From Lachnospiraceae bacterium (GTDB lineage Bacteria; Bacillota; Clostridia; Lachnospirales; Lachnospiraceae): a stretch of 64,000 nt of DNA. This document shows positions 7,964 to 15,758 of this stretch, piece by piece; position 1 is the stretch's first letter; each line of letters begins with the position of its first letter. Made by a program: the position numbers and the translations under genes. The stretch lies in assembly GCA_017427685.1 (NCBI GenBank), contig JAFRSH010000015.1, forward strand, positions 1 to 64,000. Direction: 5' to 3'. The notes under the pieces were generated by a model. The model was not told the origin of the DNA. It made no database searches and saw only the letters and a program-made list of their open reading frames with translations.

Positions 7964-9508
7964 TCAGTTCTTAAGTATGAAGAGATATGCGCCTTCTCTT
8001 TTCGAGATTTCGTGGCACTTGACTATTGTAATCCCATGCCTTGCGATCTGCTTCTTAAAAAGTGCCGCGTTTCTCGTATAAACGAACATATACGACCCTT
8101 TTTCAAGAAGCCTGTCTACTCTGGCAAAGAACGCAGTGAAGATCTTCTCGAGGTCCGAAACTGTCTTCTTCTCCGTTTCGAAGGGCAGATCGGTGATCAG
8201 TTCGTTAAAGAGTTCCTTGTGTTCAAGCGACAGGAAGTCTTTGTTGATGATCTTGGATTTCCCTGCAAGCCCCGCACGCGTGAGGTTCTTCTCGGCCGAA
8301 GCACATGCCGTGGGGAAGATATCCGAGCCGAACAGGAACTCCGTCTTCATCGCTCTGTCTCTCTCGACGAGTAGTGTCCCCGCACCGCAGAACGGGTCGA
8401 GAACTCTTGCATCCTCACTCATGTATTCGGCACACAGCCTGCAGATCAGCGCTGCCAGATAGGGCTTGATCCCGGCCGCGATATCGACTGTCTTGTAATC
8501 GAACCTCGTGTCCCCGGGAACGAAGAACTTCACAAGCGGCTTTAAAACGCCTGTCTTCCTGGTGACAAAACGGATCTGTATATCAAAATCGTTCCTAACG
8601 TTTATGAACTCGAACCCGCTCTCTTCCTCTACGACTTCGCTGAGAAAGCGCTGAAGCTCGGTTTCTTTGCTCTGAACTGTCTCGCCCTTGATGTCAAGTC
8701 TGAAGGAAACCGGAAGCTTACGGGTGCCCTTCTTAACCTTCATCCTCTCGAGGATATAGGGCTTTAAGACTTCACGGACGTATCGTCCGGCAATCTCCCT
8801 GTCGGTACCGATGGCGCCGAACTCTTCTTCATCAAAGGGAGGTACAAAAAGCATCTCCTCAAAGGTTCTGATGTTCTCAAGAACCGTGGTGTCGTCGCAC
8901 ATTACCATAACACCGGCATTAAAGGTTTTCTTCGGGAAGCCCTTTACTTCACTCATCGTGACTTCGCGGAAGTTACGGTTGGTAGTAAGGATGATCTCAC
9001 TCTTAAGCTTCTGTCCCGTAAAGGCTCTCCTGCCCGCATCGGATCTGAGGAGTCCGAGGAGGAGTCTTACTTCCTTGACGTAATGCTTATGTTCATCAGT
9101 CCGCTTGCCTCTCAGGAGTTCAAGGAGCTCGTCCATACGTGTATAGAGGCTTTCGGGACACTTAAAGGACTTGATCTGTGAAAGAGCCTTCACAAAATGC
9201 TCTTTATTATACTCAACGTCTTCTCTGAGATATGCTCCGGCGAGTTCGTCGGCAGCGGCCTCGTCGTAAAGACCTGCGACACAGTACGCGCCGAACTGTC
9301 TGACCTTAACATCAGGGTGTGACAGTACCGATGTGATGTCGCTCTGCTCAAAGTCGTACTCCTTAATGAGGTCCCCGGCACTTCTCTCCGGGGCTTTATC
9401 GTCCTTTAACACAAACTTAAGCTCAAGGAGTAAATCCTTAAGCTTATCGTTTTCCTGCGAAATAAGCGCCGCATGTATGCTTTTGTCAACCACTGAACTA
9501 GAACTCAT
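7964..9508 (-). CDS. THUMP/UPF0020-like RNA methyltransferase with HEAT-like N-terminus
   Basis: A 514-residue protein. The C-terminal third is a Rossmann methyltransferase with the SAM-site motif DPFCGAGTLLVERD, an acidic loop GSDIFPTAC and the catalytic-type ITDLPFE (position of the N/DPPY motif). These place it near the UPF0020 / Trm11-type tRNA and rRNA methylases. The first 150 residues are helical with HEAT-like pairs (LSHPDVKVRQFGAYCVAGLYD). The substrate is unknown. The ATG at 9508 shares one base with the stop of the upstream gene (TGATG), which implies coupled translation. Confidence 0.75.
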   Translation of the reverse strand: MSSSSVVDKSIHAALISQENDKLKDLLLELKFVLKDDKAPERSAGDLIKEYDFEQSDITSVLSHPDVKVRQFGAYCVAGLYDEAAADELAGAYLREDVEYNKEHFVKALSQIKSFKCPESLYTRMDELLELLRGKRTDEHKHYVKEVRLLLGLLRSDAGRRAFTGQKLKSEIILTTNRNFREVTMSEVKGFPKKTFNAGVMVMCDDTTVLENIRTFEEMLFVPPFDEEEFGAIGTDREIAGRYVREVLKPYILERMKVKKGTRKLPVSFRLDIKGETVQSKETELQRFLSEVVEEESGFEFINVRNDFDIQIRFVTRKTGVLKPLVKFFVPGDTRFDYKTVDIAAGIKPYLAALICRLCAEYMSEDARVLDPFCGAGTLLVERDRAMKTEFLFGSDIFPTACASAEKNLTRAGLAGKSKIINKDFLSLEHKELFNELITDLPFETEKKTVSDLEKIFTAFFARVDRLLEKGSYMFVYTRNAALFKKQIARHGITIVKCHEISKREGAYLFILKN

Positions 9509-9993
9509 CAATTATCGATCCTGATCCTGCTGAAATTTGCATTGTATGCGACATACATGCCGCCTTCTTCCGATTCGTCATCGCTGATGTTGCCCTTGAT
9601 GACCGACTTGCAGCTGAGACCGTCGACATTAACCTTAACATCGTCGGGAACTCTTACCTTAACATCCGAGAAGAAGCTTACGATGCTCACGAATGAGTCA
9701 TCCGAAAGATCGCACTTCGTAAGGTCAGCGTTAACGCGGGCAAACAACGAGTAGATGCACACTCCGTCAAGCTTCTCCTTGTTCTCGATCCTCTTGTTCG
9801 AGAATATCGCGATGTACTTTCTGACGCGTCCCTTGGAATTAAAGCGCTCGAAACTCTTCTCTTTGATCTTTTCGATCACTTTGAGGATCGCAACAACCGC
9901 AAGGATAAAAAGGATGAGCTTTTTAAAGAAGCCGCATCCCGATTTATTCGGTTTCGAAACTGTTGTCTCGGTAATGTTCGTATTGTTTTCCAT
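9508..9993 (-). CDS. Membrane protein with LiaF-C-like domain
   Basis: A 161-residue protein with a membrane segment at about 23-41 and a C-terminal beta domain (about 80-160). That domain has regular LFARVNADLTKCDLSDDSF and VKVRVPDDVKVNVDG strands, like the C-terminal domain of LiaF/YvqF proteins that sense cell-wall stress. Family placement is tentative. The ATG at 9993 has a GGGAGAG ribosome site; a TTG four codons upstream is less likely. It heads the operon running to scpB, with its own promoter and a palindrome at the start of the transcript. Confidence 0.6.
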   Translation of the reverse strand: MENNTNITETTVSKPNKSGCGFFKKLILFILAVVAILKVIEKIKEKSFERFNSKGRVRKYIAIFSNKRIENKEKLDGVCIYSLFARVNADLTKCDLSDDSFVSIVSFFSDVKVRVPDDVKVNVDGLSCKSVIKGNISDDESEEGGMYVAYNANFSRIRIDN

Positions 9994-10015
9994 ATGCTCT
10001 CCCAAATTTATGCTT

Positions 10016-10033
10016 TTAATACAACCGTATTAA
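10016..10033. promoter_or_regulatory. Inverted repeat at the transcription start of the 9993 operon
   Basis: TTAATAC and GTATTAA arms (7 bp, 4-base spacer) begin at the edge of the -10 box. A repressor site is plausible. No regulator is identified. Confidence 0.35.
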
Positions 10034-10061
10034 GTTTAACACTTTAGAGTTTTTTAGGCAA
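10033..10061 (-). promoter_or_regulatory. Promoter of the LiaF-like/methyltransferase operon
   Basis: TTGCCT at 10056-10061 and TAAACT at 10033-10038, 17-bp spacing, minus strand. Confidence 0.55.
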
Positions 10062-10190
10062 CCAAGATTTCGATAGTACAGATTTTTTCTTTCGGTTAAG
10101 ATGCGTGAGATGACCGCCGAACCTGAAACCTTAGACTACGTCGTCGACGGTTTATTCTCAGCTATGATGAAATATCAGATTATCAAAACA

Positions 10191-10274
10191 GCCTTGTGGC
10201 GCGACCGTGTGTTACTTCCAAAACAATAAACGCGTCAGCGGTTTTGGAAGTAATACACGTGGCAGCCACAAGGC
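10191..10274 (+). repeat. Structured hairpin element, copy B
   Basis: Outer helix GCCTTGTGGC/GCCACAAGGC (10 bp); internal loop GCGACC against GTGGCA; 18-bp inner helix with one G-T pair ending CCAAAAC/GTTTTGG; loop AATAAACGCGTCAGCG. The loop is 15/16 identical to copy A. It lies between the DUF1015 gene and the 9993 operon. The rest of this 300-bp gap (10062-10190) shows nothing I can name. Confidence 0.75.
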
Positions 10275-10305
10275 GTCACTTAGTCAACTATATATAATTA
10301 TCTAA

Positions 10306-11544
10306 TCATATTCTATGAATAAATAATCCGCTACGGAGTTTGGGCTCAAACCATGTAGACTTGGGCGGCATAAGTCGTCCCGCATCGGAAACCGCGAAAA
10401 GCTCACGTATCGAAGTCGGATACATCGCGAACGCGATCTTCATGTCGTGATGAACTCTTCTCTCGAGCTCCTTAAGACCTCTGATACCTCCGATGAAGTC
10501 GATCCTCTTGTCCTTACGGGGATCATTGATCGAAAGCACGGGTCCGAGGAGGTAATCCTGAAGGATCGAAACGTCAAGTGACGAAACGGGATCCGAAAGC
10601 TTCTTCAGGGTATCGCTTGCCTCAAGCTTGTACCAGGTGTCCTCGACGAACATACCGAAAGTGCACTTCTCTTCGGGAGTGTAGGGTCCGTCCATCTTGG
10701 TTACTGTGAAGTTCTTGGAGATTTCTTTGATGAAGCTGTCAACGCTGTAGCCGTTAAGATCCTTGACTACACGGTTGTAAGGCATGATCATGAGCTGATC
10801 CTCGGGGAAAAGTACCGAGAGGAAGAAGTTGAACTCCTCGTTCCCGCGGAAAAGTCCCGACTCTGCTCTGCGCTTGAAACCGACACGCACTGCGGATGCA
10901 GCTCTGTGGTGTCCGTCTGCGATATATATGCTGTTGATATGACTGAATTCGTTCTCGATGGTGTTGATGTCCTGCTTCTGATCGATCTTCCAAACGTTAT
11001 GTGTGATGCCGTCATCTGCAGTGAATGCGTAGATAGGCTTGGTCGTTGTCTTGTAGCGCTCCACAACACCGCTGATGATCTCGTCGGATCTGTATGCAAG
11101 GAAGATAGGTCCTGTCTGTGCATTGCATGTATCAACGTGATTGATACGGTCGATCTCTTTCTCCTCGCGAGTGTTCTCGTGCTTCTTGATCACGTTGCCG
11201 GCATAATCGTCGATCGATGCGCACGCAACGATACCGGTCTGATGTCTGCCGTTCATAATGAGCTCGTAGATGTAGTAGCATCTGTCGGAATCGGTGATAA
11301 AGGTTCCGTCGGCGATCCTCGCCTCAAGAAGCTCCTTTGCCTTACGATATACGATGGGATCGTAAGTATCTACGGAATCGGGGAACTGTGTCTCTGCTCT
11401 GTCTATACGAAGGAAAGTAAGCTCGTCTTCAGCCACCTTGGCTTTAGCTTCCTCTCTGTCATAAACATCATAAGGTAATGCCGCAACTCTGTGCGCTACC
11501 TGCTCGTTGGGTCTTAAGCACTCGAAAGGCTTGATGGTTGCCAT
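10306..11544 (-). CDS. DUF1015 family protein
   Basis: A 412-residue cytoplasmic protein of the DUF1015 family, recognised by MATIKPFECLRPNEQVAHRVAALPYDVYD at the start, KKHENTREEKEIDR and the central YIADGHHRAASA. The family has no firmly assigned activity; members often lie near serine biosynthesis genes, but not here. It has its own promoter (11596-11624) placed against the terminator of the upstream pdp gene. Confidence 0.88.
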   Translation of the reverse strand: MATIKPFECLRPNEQVAHRVAALPYDVYDREEAKAKVAEDELTFLRIDRAETQFPDSVDTYDPIVYRKAKELLEARIADGTFITDSDRCYYIYELIMNGRHQTGIVACASIDDYAGNVIKKHENTREEKEIDRINHVDTCNAQTGPIFLAYRSDEIISGVVERYKTTTKPIYAFTADDGITHNVWKIDQKQDINTIENEFSHINSIYIADGHHRAASAVRVGFKRRAESGLFRGNEEFNFFLSVLFPEDQLMIMPYNRVVKDLNGYSVDSFIKEISKNFTVTKMDGPYTPEEKCTFGMFVEDTWYKLEASDTLKKLSDPVSSLDVSILQDYLLGPVLSINDPRKDKRIDFIGGIRGLKELERRVHHDMKIAFAMYPTSIRELFAVSDAGRLMPPKSTWFEPKLRSGLFIHRI

Positions 11545-11595
11545 AATAAAAAACTCCTCGCGTAATACGTCAAACGTTTAAAAAACCGCCTTTGA

Positions 11596-11624
11596 CATCT
11601 TACTACACGAAATCCGATAAAGCA
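11596..11624 (-). promoter_or_regulatory. Promoter of the DUF1015 gene
   Basis: TTGCTT at 11619-11624 and TAAGAT at 11596-11601, 17-bp spacing, minus strand, directly abutting the preceding terminator hairpin. Confidence 0.55.
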
Positions 11625-11660
11625 AGAACAAGTTATTACGTATTTATGTAATAACTTGTT
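11625..11660 (-). terminator. Hairpin after the nucleoside phosphorylase gene
   Basis: A 14-bp perfect stem (GAACAAGTTATTAC and complement) with an 8-base loop lies 43 bases after the pdp stop. A short T-rich run (TTGCTTTATC) follows. Confidence 0.65.
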
Positions 11661-11702
11661 CCGAACCAGTCTGTATATGCCTGTTATTTTCTCGCCGTAC
11701 AA

Positions 11703-13007
11703 TCACTCTACTATATCGTAGATCATCTTAGGAGCATCAACATGACTCTTCGAGAAGGTATAAGCACCGTAAAGTCTCTCGGTAGCTGCCTTGACCTTCG
11801 CAGGATCGTTGGCGTAGAGCGTAGCTATGGTCTCACCCTTCTTAACGGCGTCACCTGTCTTTTTCTTAACGATTATGCCCACACCCGGATCTATCACGTC
11901 TTCTTTCTTCTCGCGTCCCGCTCCGAGGATGAGCGAAGCGATACCTACTTCGTCAGCCCTGATGCCGCTCACGAATCCGTCTTCGAGTGCAGGAACATCA
12001 GTAACAATCGAACCGAGCTTAAAGAGTGATGTGTCGTAAACAACGGCATCGTCACCGCCCTGAGCTTTCACAAACTGTGCGAATCTCTCAAGCGCCTTGC
12101 CGGAAGTGATGGTTTCTTCAAGCATCTTACGGGCATCTTCTACCGAAGCTGCCTTACCCGCACCAAATACCATGTAGGAAGCGAGCGTGTATACAACCTC
12201 CATGAGCTTCTCGTCGCCTTTGCCCTTGAGAGCCTCAACGGCTTCGATGACCTCAAGCGCATTTCCGACAGCCGTTCCGAGAGGATCGTTCATATCCGTA
12301 ATCACCGCAAAGGTCTTGCGTCCCGCGTTGTTACCGATATCGACCATACGACGCGCAAGCTCTCTCGCGCTATCAACAGTCTTCATAAATGCACCGGAGC
12401 CCGCCTTGACATCGAGAACGATCACATCGGCTCCCGCTGCCAGTTTCTTACTCATGATACTTGCCGCGATGAGCGGTATGCTGGAAACTGTTGCTGTAAC
12501 GTCACGAAGCGCGTAAAGTTTCTTGTCCGCGGGTGCGAGGTTGGCGGTCTGACCGGCAACTGCGACTCCGATAGTATTGACGTTATTAAAGAAAGTTTCT
12601 TTGGAAAGTGCGGTATTGAAACCGGGGATGGCTTCAAGCTTATCGATGGTCCCGCCGGTGTGACCGAGTCCTCTTCCGGACATCTTGGCTACGGGGATCC
12701 CAAGAGTCGCAACCATGGGCGCGATGATGAGCGTAGTCTTGTCGCCTACACCGCCCGAGCTGTGCTTGTCGACATTGACACCCTTGATCTCAGAAAGGTC
12801 GAGCATGTCTCCGCTCTTCGCCATAAGCAGTGTGAGCTCCGTCGTCTCTTCAACGTCCATCCCGTTGATGGCAATAGCCATAAGCAGCGCCGACGCCTGA
12901 TAATCGGGTATCGAACCGCCTGTGTAGCCGTCAACGAAGAAAGCGATCTCTTCCTTCGTGAGCTTCCCTCCGAGTCTCTTCTTGTCGATAATGTCGTACA
13001 TTCTCAT
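11703..13007 (-). CDS. pdp: Pyrimidine-nucleoside phosphorylase
   Basis: Reversible phosphorolysis of uridine/thymidine nucleosides in pyrimidine salvage. The 434-residue protein has the family phosphate/nucleoside-binding signatures: KHSSGGVGDKTTL near residue 80, the following KMSGRGLGHTGGTIDKLE, and VKAGSGAFMK. AGAGGA lies 8 bases before the ATG at 13007. It follows the RsbW-like gene by 54 bp in the same direction, so it may be read from the same transcript. Confidence 0.93.
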   Translation of the reverse strand: MRMYDIIDKKRLGGKLTKEEIAFFVDGYTGGSIPDYQASALLMAIAINGMDVEETTELTLLMAKSGDMLDLSEIKGVNVDKHSSGGVGDKTTLIIAPMVATLGIPVAKMSGRGLGHTGGTIDKLEAIPGFNTALSKETFFNNVNTIGVAVAGQTANLAPADKKLYALRDVTATVSSIPLIAASIMSKKLAAGADVIVLDVKAGSGAFMKTVDSARELARRMVDIGNNAGRKTFAVITDMNDPLGTAVGNALEVIEAVEALKGKGDEKLMEVVYTLASYMVFGAGKAASVEDARKMLEETITSGKALERFAQFVKAQGGDDAVVYDTSLFKLGSIVTDVPALEDGFVSGIRADEVGIASLILGAGREKKEDVIDPGVGIIVKKKTGDAVKKGETIATLYANDPAKVKAATERLYGAYTFSKSHVDAPKMIYDIVE

Positions 13008-13061
13008 AGTATTGTCCTCTCAATGCCAATGATCCGCTGTCTGTTACGTGACCTGTATCGA

Positions 13062-13469
13062 TTAAAAGTTCTTCTTGATAGTAAGGATGTTCTTGCCGTC
13101 CTTGTACTCGTAATTGATGTGATCCATCGTCTTCTTGACGATGAGGATACCGAGTCCTCCGATATCGCGGTCCTCGATTGAAAGCGTAGTGTCGGGATCT
13201 GTCTTCTTTAACGGATCGTAAGGGACGCCGTTATCGACGAAAGTGATCTCCACTGCAAGAGGATCCTTCACCACATCAACCCTGACGGTGGCAAACCCCT
13301 TGTCGGGATTATAAGCGTAGTGCGCGATGTTCGAAAAAAGCTCGTCAACGGCAACGTCGATAGCCATCTGGATCTTGACGGGGCAATCATACTCTTCGAG
13401 CATTTCGTCAACAAATTCTATCGCCTTGTCAACATTCTCAGGAGTTGCTTCAATCATTAATTCTTTCAT
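13062..13469 (-). CDS. RsbW-like anti-sigma / histidine-kinase-type ATPase
   Basis: A 135-residue GHKL-fold ATPase of the anti-sigma/serine kinase group. The N-box is VDELFSNIAHYAY (residues 41-53), the G1 box is VDNGVPYDP (78-86) and the G2 box is DIGGLGILIVKK (102-113). Such proteins hold a sigma factor or other partner and phosphorylate an STAS antagonist. It starts 3 bp after the phosphatase stop, and the STAS gene is in the same operon, so a three-part partner switch is likely. No sigma-factor gene lies in the window, so its target is unknown. Confidence 0.82.
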   Translation of the reverse strand: MKELMIEATPENVDKAIEFVDEMLEEYDCPVKIQMAIDVAVDELFSNIAHYAYNPDKGFATVRVDVVKDPLAVEITFVDNGVPYDPLKKTDPDTTLSIEDRDIGGLGILIVKKTMDHINYEYKDGKNILTIKKNF

Positions 13470-13472
13470 GTC

Positions 13473-15335
13473 TCAATCCTCCTTACCAATCCATCTGACA
13501 CAAAGCATCGTTATATCATCAGACTGTTCCGCACCCCTAACGAAGCGTTCGATATCTGCCGTTACAAGCTCGCAGACCGCTCCGGCTATACCGTTGCTTC
13601 CCGAAGGCTCGGGATAATTTTCTCCGAATGAAAGAAGCTCACGAAGCCTGTCCTCACCGTATAAATTCTCTTCACCGTCCATAGCTTCCGTAACACCGTC
13701 CGTGTAGAGGTAAAGTATATCGCCCTTCTGCAGCTGCAGGGTCTGCTCCATGTATCTTGTTCCTTCCATGCCGGCGAGCATGAGGCCGGGCTTAAGAACT
13801 ATGTACTCCGCCTTGCCATCACGTATCAGGATGGGCGGGTTGTGTCCGGCGTTTGCTACATGTACAAGACCGTTCGTGAGGTCTACGTAACCCATCCATG
13901 CCGTGATGAAGAGCTCAGCATCGTTACCCTCACAGAGCTTGTCATTGGCACGTGTGAATACATCGGCAGGTGCCAGACCGCTCTCGGCGAGACCCTTGAT
14001 GATGGTCTTGCCCGTCATCATAAACATCGCACCCGGAATGCTCTTTCCGGAAACATCTGCGATAAGGAATCCGAGAGTATCGTTGCCAAGCATATAAAAA
14101 TCATAGAAGTCTCCGCCTACTTCTTTGGCAGCGTTCATGCTCGCAAAAAGTTCAAATTCGTTTCTTTCGGGGAAGGGCGGGAAAACAGAGGGCAACGTCG
14201 AACTCTGGATCGCTTTGGCAACTTCGAGATCGGCATCGATCCTTGCGGCAGCTTCCGCAATATATTCCTTCAGTTTATCAACGGTAGCATTGATATCGGT
14301 CGAAAGCACATCAAACTCGTATGTATCGCGAACCTCGATCCTCTCGTCAAGATTCCCCTCCGTGATAAGGTTCAGGGCATCGTTGACCTTGACCATGTTC
14401 TTAACGATCAGCTTCCTCAGAAGGATGATGAGCGCTACAAACAGGATACTGAAGACTACGGCCTCGAGAAGAACCGACGCAAGGAGCATGGTATTAACGC
14501 TCGTGATCGCTTCTTTAACGGGATATACACCTATGATGTACACACCGTTGGTCTTGTTGATATTGACGTAAGAAGGCTCGCCGAAGACGTCGCCTCTGAC
14601 ATCCTCGTAGTCGTAATCCTTGCCGGATTCGATCACGATCCCCGCATCCTCAAGTGTCTTGTCAGTATACTCATTATGATAGCTGTTGAAGATAACATGC
14701 GACTCATCCGAAATGATGAGATGTCCGTTTTCTCCGATCCTTCGGTTTGTCGCCGAATATTCGGCCTGATTTTTTATCTCGTCGAGATAAGACTCATAAG
14801 TGAGACCGAGTTGAAGGAAACCGCTTCCGTCAGGAAACCTTTTCCCGTTATACTTCATGACGACCGTATCGTCGAACGTCGTGCCTCTCAGATCCTGTGT
14901 ATAAACTTCCTTGCTGCCGTCGAGCAGGCACAGGAATTCAGCAGCCTGCTCACCGCTGTGCATATCAAATCCAATATACTCGGGAACCGAAGACGCAATA
15001 ATGATTCCTTTGTCATTGACGATATTGATCTCTGCTCCGTATCCGTAGTAATTCTCATGCAGCCAGTTCGAATAATCTTCGGGATCTTCAAGATTGGCCG
15101 AAGGCACCGCATCCGGGACCCATTCGTCAAGAGCATCGAGGACTATTAAGTCTATCATCTCATTAATATCCTTACTGACATCCTCGACATTGGAACGCAC
15201 GAGATTCTTAGTATTTTCCTCAGAGCGGTCCGAAAGGGAAATGTAAGTCAGCGTGACCGAGACAAAGCATGCGGCCACGACTATGATGATCAGCCACACA
15301 GTGATCACGTTAGCTATCTTTTTCTTCTTTTTCAT
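13473..15335 (-). CDS. Sensor PP2C/SpoIIE-type serine phosphatase (extracellular sensor-HAMP-PP2C)
   Basis: A 620-residue membrane phosphatase. Membrane helices at about 8-33 and 284-308 enclose a 250-residue outer domain resembling double Cache sensors. A HAMP linker follows (about 306-358), then a coiled region and the SpoIIE/PP2C domain (385-618). Metal and catalytic motifs are present: GGDFYDF (407-413), ADVSGKSIPGA (426-436), NAGHNPP (495-501), YTDGVTEA (544-551) and SDDITM (605-610). It should dephosphorylate the neighbouring STAS protein in response to an outside signal. It is transcribed after the peptide exporter genes, which suggests, but does not prove, that it monitors the exported peptides or their effect. 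Confidence 0.87.
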   Translation of the reverse strand: MKKKKKIANVITVWLIIIVVAACFVSVTLTYISLSDRSEENTKNLVRSNVEDVSKDINEMIDLIVLDALDEWVPDAVPSANLEDPEDYSNWLHENYYGYGAEINIVNDKGIIIASSVPEYIGFDMHSGEQAAEFLCLLDGSKEVYTQDLRGTTFDDTVVMKYNGKRFPDGSGFLQLGLTYESYLDEIKNQAEYSATNRRIGENGHLIISDESHVIFNSYHNEYTDKTLEDAGIVIESGKDYDYEDVRGDVFGEPSYVNINKTNGVYIIGVYPVKEAITSVNTMLLASVLLEAVVFSILFVALIILLRKLIVKNMVKVNDALNLITEGNLDERIEVRDTYEFDVLSTDINATVDKLKEYIAEAAARIDADLEVAKAIQSSTLPSVFPPFPERNEFELFASMNAAKEVGGDFYDFYMLGNDTLGFLIADVSGKSIPGAMFMMTGKTIIKGLAESGLAPADVFTRANDKLCEGNDAELFITAWMGYVDLTNGLVHVANAGHNPPILIRDGKAEYIVLKPGLMLAGMEGTRYMEQTLQLQKGDILYLYTDGVTEAMDGEENLYGEDRLRELLSFGENYPEPSGSNGIAGAVCELVTADIERFVRGAEQSDDITMLCVRWIGKED

Positions 15336-15398
15336 GTTTGTCTTTTCCTGTCCTATGCTTTAGCTGATGACTTCATTCATGAATGATCTGAGATCCGA

Positions 15399-15704
15399 CT
15401 ATTCAAGCGGCTCGATATCAAGCATGTCAGCCATGCCGGTAAATGTGAAGACATCCATAACGGCGGGTGTGACCTTAACGATCTTCATCGAACCCTGCTT
15501 CTTCATCACCTTGGCAGCGGACAAAAGCACACGCAGTCCCGCGGAAGCCATGTACTCAAGCTTCTCCATATCGAGCACAAGCTCCGTCACACCGCTTATG
15601 TTATTCTTAACGGCATTCTCAAGCTCGGGAGCCGACGTCGTGCCGAGCTTCCCTTCAAGAGCCACCGTAAGTTTGGTTCCGTCAAGATTGGTTGTAACTG
15701 TCAT
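15399..15704 (-). CDS. STAS-domain anti-sigma factor antagonist
   Basis: A 101-residue single STAS domain. The phospho-acceptor loop reads EYMASAGLRVLL, making Ser54 the likely target of the RsbW-like kinase and of the phosphatase next to it. The start at 15704 (MTVTTNLDG) has GGAGG 9 bases upstream; a longer in-frame start at 15749 lacks one. It follows the second ABC exporter gene by 54 bp in the same direction. Confidence 0.87.
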   Translation of the reverse strand: MTVTTNLDGTKLTVALEGKLGTTSAPELENAVKNNISGVTELVLDMEKLEYMASAGLRVLLSAAKVMKKQGSMKIVKVTPAVMDVFTFTGMADMLDIEPLE

Positions 15705-15758
15705 ATTTATGATCCTCCCTAAGTTATTTCTATTAACGCTTATATGCACCGACTTCCA

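Noticed and set aside
13842..15149. 435-codon plus-strand frame antisense to the sensor phosphatase
   Set aside because: It mirrors the strongly supported minus-strand phosphatase, whose motifs and domain order are complete. The antisense product has no motifs.
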